Below are positions 1-7,951 of a stretch of DNA of 22,169 nucleotides, piece by piece. Numbering within the stretch: position 1 is the stretch's first letter; each line of letters begins with the position of its first letter. The notes under the pieces were generated by a model. It was not told the DNA's origin. It made no database searches and saw only the letters and a program-made list of their open reading frames with translations. Location of the stretch: contig DASSHC010000220.1 of NCBI GenBank assembly GCA_035693105.1, positions 1 to 22,169 of the forward strand. Reading direction: 5' to 3'. The DNA is from DASSHC01 sp035693105. GTDB taxonomy: Bacteria > Chloroflexota > Chloroflexia > Thermomicrobiales > Thermomicrobiaceae. The position numbers were made by a program, and so were the translations under genes.

Positions 1-1
1 G

Positions 2-595
2 GCAGCCGCGGCGCCGCAGCCGTTCCTCGAGGAGCTGGCGGTGCTCACCGACCATGACTTGATCCAGGGGCTGCGCCTGCGCGGGGCCGCCCGCCCGCCA
101 GACGACGATATCTTATGCGGCATCGAGCTGGGTCTCGCCCACGATACGCTCTTGCGTTTCCGCAGCGGTGATGAGACGGACCCGACCTTTTGGCTAGCGC
201 TGGCCAGCCCCGAAAATCGGCGGCGGCTGGCCCAGCTCCAGCGCGGCGAGACCAGCCTGCCGCACGGCGGCACGATCCACGGTGCGATCGAAGTGGATCG
301 GCCGAACATCTTCCGCCTCTACGAGCAGAACATCGGCCTGGTAACACCGTTGATCGCCGACCAGTTGATCGAGGCGCTGGAGCTCTATCCGGAGTCGTGG
401 ATCGAGGCGGCGATCGAGGAGGCCGTGAGCTACAATCGACGCAACTGGCGCTACATCCAGCGCATCCTGGAGCGCTGGGCTACCGGAGGGCGCGGCGATG
501 AAACCAATCAGCGAGGTCAAGGCCCTTCCCAGGCTGCGGACCGTGACAAGCACCTCCACGGCAAGTACGCCTGGCTCTTCCGCCACCGTGAGTGA
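2..595 (+). CDS. DnaD-domain replication protein, 5' partial
   Basis: The reading frame is open from the left edge of the window, so the gene starts upstream; a GTG at 41 is only an internal codon candidate. The segment around 295-480 has the C-terminal DnaD/DnaB_2 helical domain: a block starting NIFRLYEQNIG, then a PESWIEAAIEEAV stretch and the signature YNRRNWRYIQRILERW. DnaD proteins of Firmicutes and Chloroflexota bind DNA and help load the replicative helicase. The extreme C-terminus (HGKYAWLFRH) resembles the short basic tail I recall from such proteins. The stop overlaps the start of the downstream DnaC-like ATPase, so the two are probably co-translated as a primosome pair. The family call is confident; the N-terminal winged-helix part lies outside the window. 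Confidence 0.85.
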   Translation, partial: AAAAPQPFLEELAVLTDHDLIQGLRLRGAARPPDDDILCGIELGLAHDTLLRFRSGDETDPTFWLALASPENRRRLAQLQRGETSLPHGGTIHGAIEVDRPNIFRLYEQNIGLVTPLIADQLIEALELYPESWIEAAIEEAVSYNRRNWRYIQRILERWATGGRGDETNQRGQGPSQAADRDKHLHGKYAWLFRHRE

Positions 596-1289
596 GGAAT
601 GCCCGCTCTGCCATGGCGCGGGCTTCCTGCGCATGGACGCCGCGGTCGGCAGCCCTAATTTCGCGCGCCTGATCCCCTGTGAGTGCAAGGTCGCCGAGCG
701 CGAGGCGCGCTGGATCAAGGCCTTCAGCGAGCGCAGCGGGCTCGACCTGCTGGAGCACTGGACCTTCGAGGAGTTCGACGCCAACGTGCCCGGAGTCCGC
801 GAGGCCTACGAGATCTGCTACGACTTCGCCCAGAACCCGGACGGCTGGATCCTGCTCAAGGGACCGTACGGCTGCGGCAAGACCCACCTGGCCGCCGCCG
901 TAGCCAACTACGTCATGCGCCACCAGCGCACCTTTCCGCTCTTCTCCGTGGTGCCCGACTTGCTCGACCACCTGCGCGCCGCCTTCGCTCCCGATAGCGA
1001 GACAACCTACGACGAGCGCTTCCACCAGATCCGCGAGGCCGGGCTGCTGGTGCTCGACGACCTCGGCACCGAGAACGCTACCCCCTGGGCCAACGAGAAG
1101 CTCTTTCAGATCATCAACTACCGCTACAACCAGCGGAAGCCGACGATCATCACCACCAACCGCGATCTCGACCGGCTCGACCCGCGCATCCTCTCGCGCA
1201 TCAAGGACACCGCCATCTGCCGGCACCACCTCTACATCAGCGCCGGCGACTACCGCGAGCGGCGCTCGCGCCTCGGCCGGCCGCGCTAA
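588..1289 (+). CDS. DnaC/DnaI-like AAA+ ATPase, probable helicase loader
   Basis: This is a 233-aa AAA+ ATPase of the DnaC/IstB family. A four-cysteine zinc-finger-like module opens the protein (CPLCHGAGF, then CECK). It is followed by Walker A GPYGCGKTH (about 863-889), Walker B LLVLDDLGTE, a sensor-1 stretch TIITTNRDL and a basic RILSRIKD that would carry the arginine finger. The likely role is loading the replicative helicase with the upstream DnaD-type protein. Start choice is uncertain. GTG 588 gives an 8-base overlap with the upstream stop and places the zinc finger at the N-terminus, as I recall for this family, but it has no Shine-Dalgarno. ATG 498 has GGAGGG at good spacing but would force a 98-base overlap and a low-complexity Ser/Thr leader. 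IstB transposition helper is unlikely because no transposase adjoins it. Confidence 0.85.
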   Translation: MSEECPLCHGAGFLRMDAAVGSPNFARLIPCECKVAEREARWIKAFSERSGLDLLEHWTFEEFDANVPGVREAYEICYDFAQNPDGWILLKGPYGCGKTHLAAAVANYVMRHQRTFPLFSVVPDLLDHLRAAFAPDSETTYDERFHQIREAGLLVLDDLGTENATPWANEKLFQIINYRYNQRKPTIITTNRDLDRLDPRILSRIKDTAICRHHLYISAGDYRERRSRLGRPR

Positions 1290-1533
1290 CGCTGCACCGA
1301 TTCAGACTCAGAGTCATGCGAGCGCCGGAGTGCGCTGAGAAGCGTGCAGCCCGCCCCCAGACGGTCCTGGCGGCCGCCATTGCCGACGCCCTGGCCGGCC
1401 CTCTCGGCCCGGGAGGCCGCAGTTGCTTCCGCCATTCTGGCTACCCAAAAATCAACCGAAAGGTACGAACACCGGCTCCGTGCACTCCTACCGGCCCGGA
1501 TTCCGTTTAACCAGGCACCGCTCGCACGGCAGG
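1290..1533. other. Intergenic stretch with no recognisable gene
   Basis: This is the region between the DnaC-like gene and the rho terminator. Short open frames here (for example 1316-1510 and 1423-1614) lack a ribosome site and any recognisable protein character. I see no RNA gene or promoter. Confidence 0.5.
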
Positions 1534-1559
1534 AAAAAGGGCGGGTTCAAAACCCGCCC
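1534..1559 (-). terminator. Intrinsic terminator of rho
   Basis: A perfect 9-bp inverted repeat (GGGCGGGTT at 1539-1547 and AACCCGCCC at 1551-1559) surrounds a 3-base loop. On the minus strand it is followed directly by TTTTT (1538-1534), the classical intrinsic terminator layout. It lies about 65 bases past the rho stop. On the plus strand there is no U-tract, so it would serve the DnaC-like transcript poorly. Confidence 0.75.
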
Positions 1560-1576
1560 CTACAAGCGTGCCTGCT

Positions 1577-1622
1577 CCCCCTCCGCCGGTATTGGGAGAG
1601 GGGGTCAGGGGTGAGGGCCCCC
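1577..1622. repeat. GC-rich 3'-end repeat, copy 1
   Basis: CCCCCTC (1577-1583) can pair with GAGGGGG (1598-1604). The right half reads GGGAGAGGGGGTCAGGGGTG and then AGGGC, ending 3-5 bases from the rho stop codon. A clearly related sequence (GGGGGAGGGGTCGGTAGTGA, then GGGC) sits at 18510-18533, just past the stop of the S9 peptidase and in the same orientation to its gene. I take them as two copies of a dispersed intergenic repeat. Confidence 0.6.
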
Positions 1623-1624
1623 GG

Positions 1625-2878
1625 CTACAGATCCTTGTTAAGCGTCGCCAGGAACTCGGCGTTATTGCCGGTCTTGGCCATGCGGCCGAGCACCAGTTCG
1701 GTCCCCTCGGTGCCGCCGAGCATCGAGACCATGCGCCGCATCGTCCAGACCTGCCGCAGCATTTGGTCGTCGAGCAGCAGTTCCTCGCGGCGCGTGCCCG
1801 AGCGCTGGATGTCGATCGAAGGGTAGATGCGCCGCTCGGCCAGCTTGCGGTCGAGGTGCAGCTCCATGTTGCCGGTGCCCTTGAACTCCTCGTAGATCAC
1901 GTCGTCCATGCGGGAACCGGTGTCGATCAAGCAGGTGGCGACGATCGTCAGGCTGCCGCCGCCCTCGATATTGCGCGCGGCGCCGAAGAAGCGCTTCGGC
2001 GGATACAGCGCCACCGGGTCGATGCCACCGGAGAGCGTGCGGCCGCTCGGCGGCACGGCCAGGTTGTAGGCGCGCGCCAATCGCGTGATCGAGTCGAGCA
2101 GGATGACTACGTCGCGGCCGCACTCGACCAGGCGCTTGGCCCGCTCCAGCGTCATCTCCGCGACCTTGGTGTGGTCCTCGACCGGCTCGTCGAAGGTCGA
2201 GCTGACCACCTCGCCGGCGACCGAGCGCTTCATGTCGGTCACCTCCTCTGGCCGCTCGCCGATCAGGCAGACGATCAGATGCACGTCGGCGTAGTTGGTG
2301 GTGATGCCGTTGGCGATGGCCTTGAGGAGCAACGTCTTGCCGGCCTTCGGCGGCGAGACGATCAGACCGCGCTGGCCGCGCCCGATCGGCGCCACCATGT
2401 TGAGCAGGCGAGTGGAGAGAATATTCGGCTCGGTTTCCAGGTCAATCAGCTCGAGCGGGAAAATTGGCGTCAGGTTATCGAAATTCGGGCGGCGCCGCGC
2501 GGTCTCCGGGTCCATGCCATTGACGGCTTCCACGCGCAACAGGCTGAAATACTTCTCGCTCTCTTTGGGTGGTCGCACGTGGCCCGAGATCCAGTCGCCG
2601 GTACGCAGGCCAAAGCGCCGGATTTGCGACTGGGAGACGTAGACGTCGTTCGGCCCAGGGAGGTAGCGCTCGCCGCGCAGGAAGCCATAGCCATCGTCCA
2701 TGATGTCGAGAACACCCTCGCCATAGATGTTGCCCGACTGCTCGGTCTGCACCTGGAGCACCCGGTTGATCAGCTCCTGCTTGCGCAGGCGGGAGTAGCC
2801 GGAGACATCGAGCTCCTTGGCGATATCCTGGAGCTCCGGTAGCGTTTTGTGCTCCAGCTCCGAGATGGTTACGGTCAT
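1625..2878 (-). CDS. rho: Transcription termination factor Rho
   Basis: A 417-aa Rho of normal length. The N-terminus has the Rho_N helix bundle (LPELQDIAKELDV, residues about 13-40). The cold-shock-like primary RNA-binding domain follows (GVLDIMDDGYGFLRG, then YVSQSQIRRFGLRTGD). The ATPase core has Walker A SPPKAGKT (Lys about 181), Walker B DVVILLDSITRLARAYN, the Q-loop region (SGGIDPVALYPPKRFFGAARN) and the C-terminal R-loop region (EEFKGTGNMELHLDR). Hexameric Rho translocates along RNA and ends transcription. The ATG at 2878 is preceded by AAAGGA at 6-base spacing; upstream in-frame codons would add a non-Rho extension. Rho lies downstream of glpX, an order also known in Bacillus subtilis, but rpmE does not follow here. 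It has its own promoter (3315-3343), a long leader and an intrinsic terminator (1534-1559). Confidence 0.98.
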   Translation of the reverse strand: MTVTISELEHKTLPELQDIAKELDVSGYSRLRKQELINRVLQVQTEQSGNIYGEGVLDIMDDGYGFLRGERYLPGPNDVYVSQSQIRRFGLRTGDWISGHVRPPKESEKYFSLLRVEAVNGMDPETARRRPNFDNLTPIFPLELIDLETEPNILSTRLLNMVAPIGRGQRGLIVSPPKAGKTLLLKAIANGITTNYADVHLIVCLIGERPEEVTDMKRSVAGEVVSSTFDEPVEDHTKVAEMTLERAKRLVECGRDVVILLDSITRLARAYNLAVPPSGRTLSGGIDPVALYPPKRFFGAARNIEGGGSLTIVATCLIDTGSRMDDVIYEEFKGTGNMELHLDRKLAERRIYPSIDIQRSGTRREELLLDDQMLRQVWTMRRMVSMLGGTEGTELVLGRMAKTGNNAEFLATLNKDL

Positions 2879-3308
2879 TGTCGTTCCTTTGTGTTTCGCG
2901 TTTCCCCGCCGGGGCAGCGCGCCCGTGGATGGTAGAACGCGGTCAGTGAGTGTTCCGGTTGGTGATCGGTGAAAGGGTGATAGCCGCTTGGCCGATCTCC
3001 CAGACTGTCGTGAGGTAAGGACGCCGTCGACATCGTGGGCTCGGGGTGCGTTTGGGGAATGGCGGCCCCGCGCCGGACGGTCGTACACGCACGCGATGCG
3101 TCGTTCCGTCTCTTAGTTGGTTCATCGTTGGCTGGTGACCGTTCTCGTTCCTCGTACCGATGCGATACTGACCTGACGCGCAGAGACACACTCGTGGCTG
3201 AGGAAACGCGGGTCCGTTCGCATCAAGAAACCTTTGAGAACACCGCTAGAAAGTAGTCACGCATGAACTCTAGCGGCAGAAGGGGCTGCGGCGACATCCA
3301 ATGACACC
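2879..3308 (-). promoter_or_regulatory. Long 5' leader of rho
   Basis: About 430 transcribed bases are predicted between the promoter at 3315-3343 and the rho ATG. Near the 5' end there is a hairpin, CCGCTAGA (3243-3250) with TCTAGCGG (3269-3276), a perfect 8-bp stem with an 18-base loop. Near the 3' end a second fold, CGCG-CCCC/GGGG-CGCG (2897-2921), sits just upstream of the ribosome site. Between them is a C-rich, G-poor tract (2925-2985). Two short frames cross the leader on this strand (2875-3189 and 2943-3191); the first overlaps the rho ATG as ATGA. Neither has a Shine-Dalgarno, so I do not call them genes. A leader this long on rho suggests autoregulation. Confidence 0.55.
2925..2985 (-). 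promoter_or_regulatory. Candidate rut site (Rho loading tract) in the rho leader
   Basis: Over these 61 bases the transcript would contain 26 C and only 8 G, a strong C-over-G bias in a GC-rich genome, with many CA, CC and UC steps. That is the known composition of Rho utilisation sites. It ends about 47 bases before the rho start codon. Composition is seen; the function is inferred from the known autogenous control of rho in enterobacteria. Confidence 0.45.
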
Positions 3309-3314
3309 GCATCC

Positions 3315-3343
3315 ACTATACCACGGGTCCGAAATGGCGTCAA
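3315..3343 (-). promoter_or_regulatory. Sigma70-type promoter for rho
   Basis: On the minus strand: TTGACG (3343-3338), a 17-base spacer, TATAGT (3320-3315). Both hexamers are one mismatch from consensus at ideal spacing. The -35 box overlaps the last codons and stop of glpX. Predicted transcription start is about 3308. Confidence 0.75.
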
Positions 3344-4317
3344 GCTTCTCCGAAGATGGTGCGCACCTTGGTCCAGCGGTGCGTCGCGTCAATCATGCGC
3401 ACCGTGCCCGAGCGCGAGCGCATCACCAGCGACTGCGTGGTGACCGTGTCCCTGAAGTACTTCACGCCGTGAAGCACCTCACCGTCCGTGATGCCGGTCG
3501 CCGCGAAGAAGACGTTGTCGGAGTGAACCAGATCGTCGGTCTTCAGTACCCGATTCAAATCGACTCCGGCCGCTTCGGCCTTCTGCCGCTCGTCTTCGTT
3601 ACGCGGCCAGGGCTTCGCCTGAATCGCACCACCCAGCGACTTCATCGCCGCGGCCGAGATCACGCCCTCCGGTGAACCGCCGACCCCCATCAGCACGTCG
3701 ATCCCCGTGCCCGGTGTCGCGGCCATCAACGAGCCGGCGACGTCGCCGTCGGTGATTAGCTTGATGCGGGAGCCCACCTGGCGAATCTCCGCGATCAACT
3801 GCTCGTGGCGTGGGCGCTCCAAGACCACCACCGTCAGTTCGCGCACGTTCATGTGCTTGGCCGCCGCGATCGCGGTCAGGTTGTCGGCCACCGAGGCGTT
3901 GATGTCGATCGCCCGCGCCGCCTCGGCGCCGGTCGCGATCTTGTTGAGATAGACGATGTGCGGCGAGGAGTACATCGAGCCCCGGTCGGCCACCGCGATC
4001 ACCGCGATCGAGTTCGGCATCCCCTTGGAGAGGAGCGTCGTGCCGTCGATCGGATCGACGGCGATATCGACCGAGGGGCCGCCCGCGCCCACTTCCTCGC
4101 CGATGTAGAGCATCGGCGCCTCGTCCTTCTCGCCCTCGCCGATCACGACCACGCCGTCGATCTGGACTGTGCTAAGCATCCGGCGCATGCCGTCCACCGC
4201 CGCCTGATCGGCCGCGATCTTGTCGCCGCGCCCCATCCAGCGCGAGGCCGAGAGCGCCGCCGCCTCCGTCGTGCGCACCAGCTCCAGCGCCAGGTTGCGA
4301 TCGATGGTGTAGCTCAT
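3340..4317 (-). CDS. glpX: Fructose-1,6-bisphosphatase, class II (GlpX)
   Basis: A 325-aa protein matching the class II FBPase family over its whole length. It hydrolyses fructose-1,6-bisphosphate to fructose-6-phosphate, the committed gluconeogenic step, and in some bacteria also sedoheptulose-1,7-bisphosphate. Metal- and phosphate-binding motifs of the Li+-sensitive phosphatase fold are visible: VVIGEGEKDEAPML (Glu/Asp cluster), DIAVDPIDGTTL, and downstream GVGGSPEGVISAAA. The ATG at 4317 has GGAGG at 7-base spacing. It starts 32 bases after dinG ends, so it probably shares the dinG transcript. Its 3' end contains the rho promoter. A type I FBPase or inositol monophosphatase is excluded by the GlpX-specific GEGEKDEAP and GSPEG motifs. 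Confidence 0.97.
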   Translation of the reverse strand: MSYTIDRNLALELVRTTEAAALSASRWMGRGDKIAADQAAVDGMRRMLSTVQIDGVVVIGEGEKDEAPMLYIGEEVGAGGPSVDIAVDPIDGTTLLSKGMPNSIAVIAVADRGSMYSSPHIVYLNKIATGAEAARAIDINASVADNLTAIAAAKHMNVRELTVVVLERPRHEQLIAEIRQVGSRIKLITDGDVAGSLMAATPGTGIDVLMGVGGSPEGVISAAAMKSLGGAIQAKPWPRNEDERQKAEAAGVDLNRVLKTDDLVHSDNVFFAATGITDGEVLHGVKYFRDTVTTQSLVMRSRSGTVRMIDATHRWTKVRTIFGEA

Positions 4318-4349
4318 GGCCTGCCTCCCTGCTCGCCGACCGCGAGCCC

Positions 4350-7253
4350 CTACCGCATGATCGTGTCCAACCGTGAACGGTCCAGCCAGCGCTCGGCCTG
4401 CGCCGGCAACTGCTGCACGCTACCAACCTCGACCGTGCACTCCGGCAGCGAGCGGACGAACGCGCCGCCGTAGCGCCGGCTGACGATGCGCCGGTCGAGA
4501 ATGACGCAGACCCCGCGATCGGCGCTGCTGCGAATTAGCCGGCCAAAGCCCTGCTTGAAGCGCAGGATGGCCTGCGGCACGGCGTAGTCATTGAACGGGT
4601 TATCGAATCCTTCGCTGCGCGCCGAGAAGATCGGGTCACTCGGCACCGAGAACGGGAGCTTGCTGATCACCAGCAGGCTGAGGGCGTCGCCGACCACGTC
4701 GACGCCCTCCCAAAAGCTATTGGTGCCCAGCAGCACTGTCTGCGGTTGCTGCTTGAGACGCTCCACCAGTTGCCGCGGGCTGCCGTCGAGCCGCTGGCCG
4801 AGCACCAGGATGCCCTCGCCCTCCAGCGGCCGCTTGATGGCGCGGTAGGTGGCCTGCAGCGCGCTGTGCGAGGTGAAGAGGACCATCGCCCGGCCGCGCG
4901 TCGCGCGGCACAGTTCGATGACGGCCTCCTGCAACGCTCGCTGATATCCCGATTGGCCCGGCTCCGGGATGTCGTTCACCATATAGAGCAGTGTTGAGCG
5001 TGGATAGTCGAACGGCGACGAGACCCGCAACTCGGCCGCGTCTTCGATCCCCAGCCGGTCGCGGATGAAATCGAACGAGCCTTCGGTGGTGAGCGTGGCC
5101 GAGGTCAGCACGACCGAACGGCAGCGGTTGAACAGGTTCTCGCGCAGCGCGTCACCGACGTGCAGCGGCGCGGCCTCCAGGACAACCTCGCCGCTCGGCT
5201 GGCGCGTGAGCCAATAGACCATCGCGGGCTCCGGCTGTGAAATCGCTCCCAGCCCGCGCTCGAGAATCTGATGGCCCGAGCGCACCAGCAGATCCAGTTC
5301 GGTCGCCAGATCATCACGCTCCGGCAAATCCTCCTCGGGCAGGCTCTCAAGCTCGCGCGCCGCCCACTCGAGCGTGCCCACCAGGCTGCGCAGCGTGCCG
5401 GCCAGCTGATCCCAGCTGAGTTCCAGCTCGCTCCAGCCGGGGTCATGCCGCACTGCCTCGGTCAGGCGCAGGTGGCGCTCCTGCTCGCCTCGCTCCTCCT
5501 GGTAGCGCTCGATGAACGCTCCCAGCGCCTTGAAGCACTGCTCCGACTGCCCACCGGCGTCGCTGCCGGCCTGCAAAACCGGCTGCAGCCGCGGCTCCAG
5601 CTCCCGTGCCAGAGCCCTGGCCGCGCCGCCGCTGGAACTGCTCAGCCCGCGCCACAACTCGCCGAGCGCGCCGCCCAGACCGCCGCCACCCTCCTGGCTC
5701 AAGCTGCGCTCCACCAGATCGAGAATCGCGCCCCGGCTCAGGCGGAAGCCGAGCTGGCGGGTGGCCTCCTCCTCCAAGTTGTGCGCCTCATCGATGATCA
5801 GGTGCCGGTAGGGCGGCAGCACGCGGTTATCCGCCAGCATATCCGAGAGGAGGAGCGCGTGGTTGACCACCACCACGTGCGCACTCTCGGCCTGATGCCG
5901 CGCGCGGAAGAGGAAACACTGGTTGCGCCGGTGGAAGAGGCAGCGGTTCGGCACGCAGGCGCCTTCTTCCTCGGCCAGCCGCGCCCAGGAGCCCTGCTGC
6001 TCAGGCGGCAGGTGCAGCTCCGCGCGGTCGCCGGTCTCGGTCTGCTGCACCCAGGTCAGCACCTTGGCGAAGAGGGCCGCTTCCTCGGGCGTGCGCGCCG
6101 GCTCACGTAGCGCCAGGAACCAGCGGCGCAGGCAGAGGTAGTTGGTGCGGCCCTTCAAGAGCGCCGCATCGAACTCGGCTGCCTGGCGCAGCCCCGGCTC
6201 GTCCCGCGCGATCGCCTGCAGCGCCCGGCGCAGATCGGGCAGATCCTTGCGCACCAATTGATCTTGTAGCGCGATGGTATTGGTCGAGATCACCACCGGC
6301 TCGCCGCGCTCGACCGCATGCAGGATCGCCGGCAGGAGGTAGGCGATCGACTTGCCGGTGCCCGTACCAGCCTCGACCAGCAGTTGCCCGCCCTCATTCA
6401 GGGTCTCGGCTACCGCGCCCATCATCGCGATCTGCTGGGGGCGCGGCTCGTACTGCGGAAAGGCCCGCGCCAGCGCGCCATCCGCTTCCGCCCAACCGGT
6501 CAACCGCTCCAGGTCAATCGCGCGCGCGCTGCCGCTCGGCTCCAGCCGCTCCGGCCGCTCGCGCTGCATCAGGAACATCACCTCGGGCGCTGGCGCCGCC
6601 ACCGCGCCGACCTTCGCCATCAGTTGCTCGGCGATCGAGCTGCCGGCCGCGCCCTCCAATCCAATCAGCTCGCGCTCCGTATCGCTGAAGAGACGGGCGA
6701 GCGGCGTCTGCGCCACGCGGGCGTAGGCGGCGAGCTGGCGCAGCGTCACAGCATCGAAGCCGCGCAGCAGGTCGACCAGCCCGAGGAAGACCGCCATCGT
6801 CGTCTCCACGTCGGCCATGGCGCGGTGCTGCGCCGGCACCGAGATACCGAGCCGAGAGGCGATGGTCGCCAGGTTGTAGGCCGGCAGATCGGGGATCAGC
6901 ATGGTGGCGAGCTGGAAGGTGTCGTAGAGCGGGTTCTGCAGCGCCAGGCCGGCGCCTACCAGCATCTCGACATCGAACTGCGGCGACTGGCCCACGATCG
7001 GGAAGTTGCGCACGAAGTCCCGCAGTCGTGGCGCGACCACGTTGAAGAGCGGCGCGCGCCGCACGTCCTTGGCGCCGATGCCGGTCAGGCTGCTAATGTT
7101 GAATGGGATCTGGCTTTGTGGGCGCACCAGGCTCTCGAAGCGATCGAGGACGCGATCATCGCGAAACTTAATCGCGGCCACCTCGATGATTTCGTCGCGC
7201 TCGGGGTCCATCCCCGTCGCTTCCAGATCGAGCGCGACGTAGACTCCGCTCAC
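4350..7253 (-). CDS. dinG: DnaQ-family exonuclease / DinG-type helicase fusion
   Basis: A 967-aa cytosolic DNA repair protein. The N-terminal DnaQ/DEDD 3'-5' exonuclease domain has DLEATG (Asp9, Glu11) and a late HRAMADVET motif. The XPD/DinG superfamily-2 helicase follows: Walker A EAGTGTGKS near residue 295, DEAH near 488-491, SATLTTEGSFDF, and motif VI QGFGRLIRS near the C-terminus. Four cysteines at about 374, 433, 438 and 446 match the position of the XPD/DinG iron-sulphur cluster. I chose GTG 7253 because the exonuclease fold starts immediately and AAAGG lies upstream at about 10 bases. ATG 7319 (AGGAG very close) and a start at 7409 are alternatives that add an unstructured extension. 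glpX follows by 32 bases; the sdh operon is divergent. Confidence 0.93.
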   Translation of the reverse strand: MSGVYVALDLEATGMDPERDEIIEVAAIKFRDDRVLDRFESLVRPQSQIPFNISSLTGIGAKDVRRAPLFNVVAPRLRDFVRNFPIVGQSPQFDVEMLVGAGLALQNPLYDTFQLATMLIPDLPAYNLATIASRLGISVPAQHRAMADVETTMAVFLGLVDLLRGFDAVTLRQLAAYARVAQTPLARLFSDTERELIGLEGAAGSSIAEQLMAKVGAVAAPAPEVMFLMQRERPERLEPSGSARAIDLERLTGWAEADGALARAFPQYEPRPQQIAMMGAVAETLNEGGQLLVEAGTGTGKSIAYLLPAILHAVERGEPVVISTNTIALQDQLVRKDLPDLRRALQAIARDEPGLRQAAEFDAALLKGRTNYLCLRRWFLALREPARTPEEAALFAKVLTWVQQTETGDRAELHLPPEQQGSWARLAEEEGACVPNRCLFHRRNQCFLFRARHQAESAHVVVVNHALLLSDMLADNRVLPPYRHLIIDEAHNLEEEATRQLGFRLSRGAILDLVERSLSQEGGGGLGGALGELWRGLSSSSGGAARALARELEPRLQPVLQAGSDAGGQSEQCFKALGAFIERYQEERGEQERHLRLTEAVRHDPGWSELELSWDQLAGTLRSLVGTLEWAARELESLPEEDLPERDDLATELDLLVRSGHQILERGLGAISQPEPAMVYWLTRQPSGEVVLEAAPLHVGDALRENLFNRCRSVVLTSATLTTEGSFDFIRDRLGIEDAAELRVSSPFDYPRSTLLYMVNDIPEPGQSGYQRALQEAVIELCRATRGRAMVLFTSHSALQATYRAIKRPLEGEGILVLGQRLDGSPRQLVERLKQQPQTVLLGTNSFWEGVDVVGDALSLLVISKLPFSVPSDPIFSARSEGFDNPFNDYAVPQAILRFKQGFGRLIRSSADRGVCVILDRRIVSRRYGGAFVRSLPECTVEVGSVQQLPAQAERWLDRSRLDTIMR

Positions 7254-7457
7254 CTGGCCGGCCTTTCTAGTACTCGGGTTGCTCCGCGGTGGGCTGGACA
7301 CCAGTCTAGCCGATGTCATGTCTCCTGGCGAGTGGAACCGGCGGCTCCCCGGCAACGCGCGTGGTTCGTGCGTGCCGGCGGAACGAGTTCTGGAGGGCAC
7401 CCGAAGCATTCCCGGCTGTGTGACCGTCCCCGCGTCGTCGTTCCCACTTCCCGCGGC

Positions 7458-7466
7458 AGTATAACA
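7458..7466 (-). promoter_or_regulatory. Extended -10 promoter for dinG-glpX
   Basis: The minus strand reads TGTTATACT, that is an extended TGn followed by TATACT (7463-7458). The -35 region is weak. Predicted transcript start is about 7451, giving a leader of roughly 200 bases to GTG 7253. It lies back to back with the sdh promoter. Confidence 0.5.
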
Positions 7467-7485
7467 GAGGGCGACGGTGCCGCTG

Positions 7486-7513
7486 TTGACACAAAAATGG
7501 CGTGCAATACAAT
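7486..7513 (+). promoter_or_regulatory. Sigma70-type promoter of the sdh operon
   Basis: TTGACA (7486-7491) is a perfect -35 box, followed by a 16-base spacer and TACAAT (7508-7513). Predicted start is about 7520, some 50 bases before sdhC. The remaining 7254-7572 gap holds only this, the dinG promoter and leader sequence. Confidence 0.75.
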
Positions 7514-7572
7514 GACCGCTGGCGCGACAAGGACGTCGCGTCTGGTTCTGCCTAGCGAAGGGATCGGGCGGA

Positions 7573-7926
7573 GTGGTCTCCAGCTACCGGGGATACCGCG
7601 CGCCGCAGGGGATGCTCTCCTGGGCGTTGCAGCGCCTCTCGGGCATCGGCATCCTGGCGTTCTTGCTCCTGCATATCATCGACATCTTCATCATCGGCTA
7701 CGGCCCCAAGAACTTCAACGACCTGTTGTTCCTCTACCACAACCCGATCTTCAAGGTAGGCGAGTTGATCCTGGTCGCCGCCGTCTACTACCACGCCGCC
7801 AATGGCGTGCGCATCATTCTGATCGACTTCTGGCGCAGCGCCTATCGCTATGAGCGGCAGCTCTGGTGGATCGTCTGGATCGTCTTCGTGATCGCCATGA
7901 TCCCGACCACAATCCGCATGTTCTAG
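7573..7926 (+). CDS. sdhC: Succinate dehydrogenase cytochrome b subunit SdhC
   Basis: A 117-aa membrane anchor of complex II. There are three hydrophobic helices (about residues 17-42, 59-76 and 92-114). QRLSGIGILAFLLLH near the start is the SdhC quinone-site and helix-I pattern. Two helix histidines stand out, His34 and His74 (YYHAANGVR); the latter matches the usual haem b axial ligand position of SdhC (HxxxGxR). Start is GTG 7573, with a purine-rich GGGCGGA just upstream. It is the first gene of sdhCDAB, downstream of the strong promoter at 7486-7513. The family call rests on the motif and the operon; sequence similarity among anchors is generally low. Confidence 0.93.
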   Translation: MVSSYRGYRAPQGMLSWALQRLSGIGILAFLLLHIIDIFIIGYGPKNFNDLLFLYHNPIFKVGELILVAAVYYHAANGVRIILIDFWRSAYRYERQLWWIVWIVFVIAMIPTTIRMF

Positions 7927-7951
7927 CGCGACAGCGAGAGAGGATACGATC

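Noticed and set aside
588..1289. IstB-type transposition helper instead of a helicase loader
   Set aside because: No IstA transposase or terminal repeats nearby; the neighbour is a DnaD-domain gene and the protein has the zinc finger of DnaC/DnaI-like loaders.
1568..2842. 424-aa plus-strand open frame opposite rho
   Set aside because: It is a complete antisense shadow of rho, rich in His/Arg/Asp/Gln with no domain; a GC-rich codon-position artefact.
2875..3189. 104-aa open frame in the rho leader, its stop overlapping the rho ATG (ATGA)
   Set aside because: The overlap is suggestive of coupling, but there is no Shine-Dalgarno, the residues look non-coding (Arg/Pro/Thr/His-rich) and no domain is seen. 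Kept only as a note in the leader entry.
6318..7853. 511-aa plus-strand open frame
   Set aside because: It lies antisense to dinG and runs out of frame into sdhC; Arg/His/Gln-rich with no motif.
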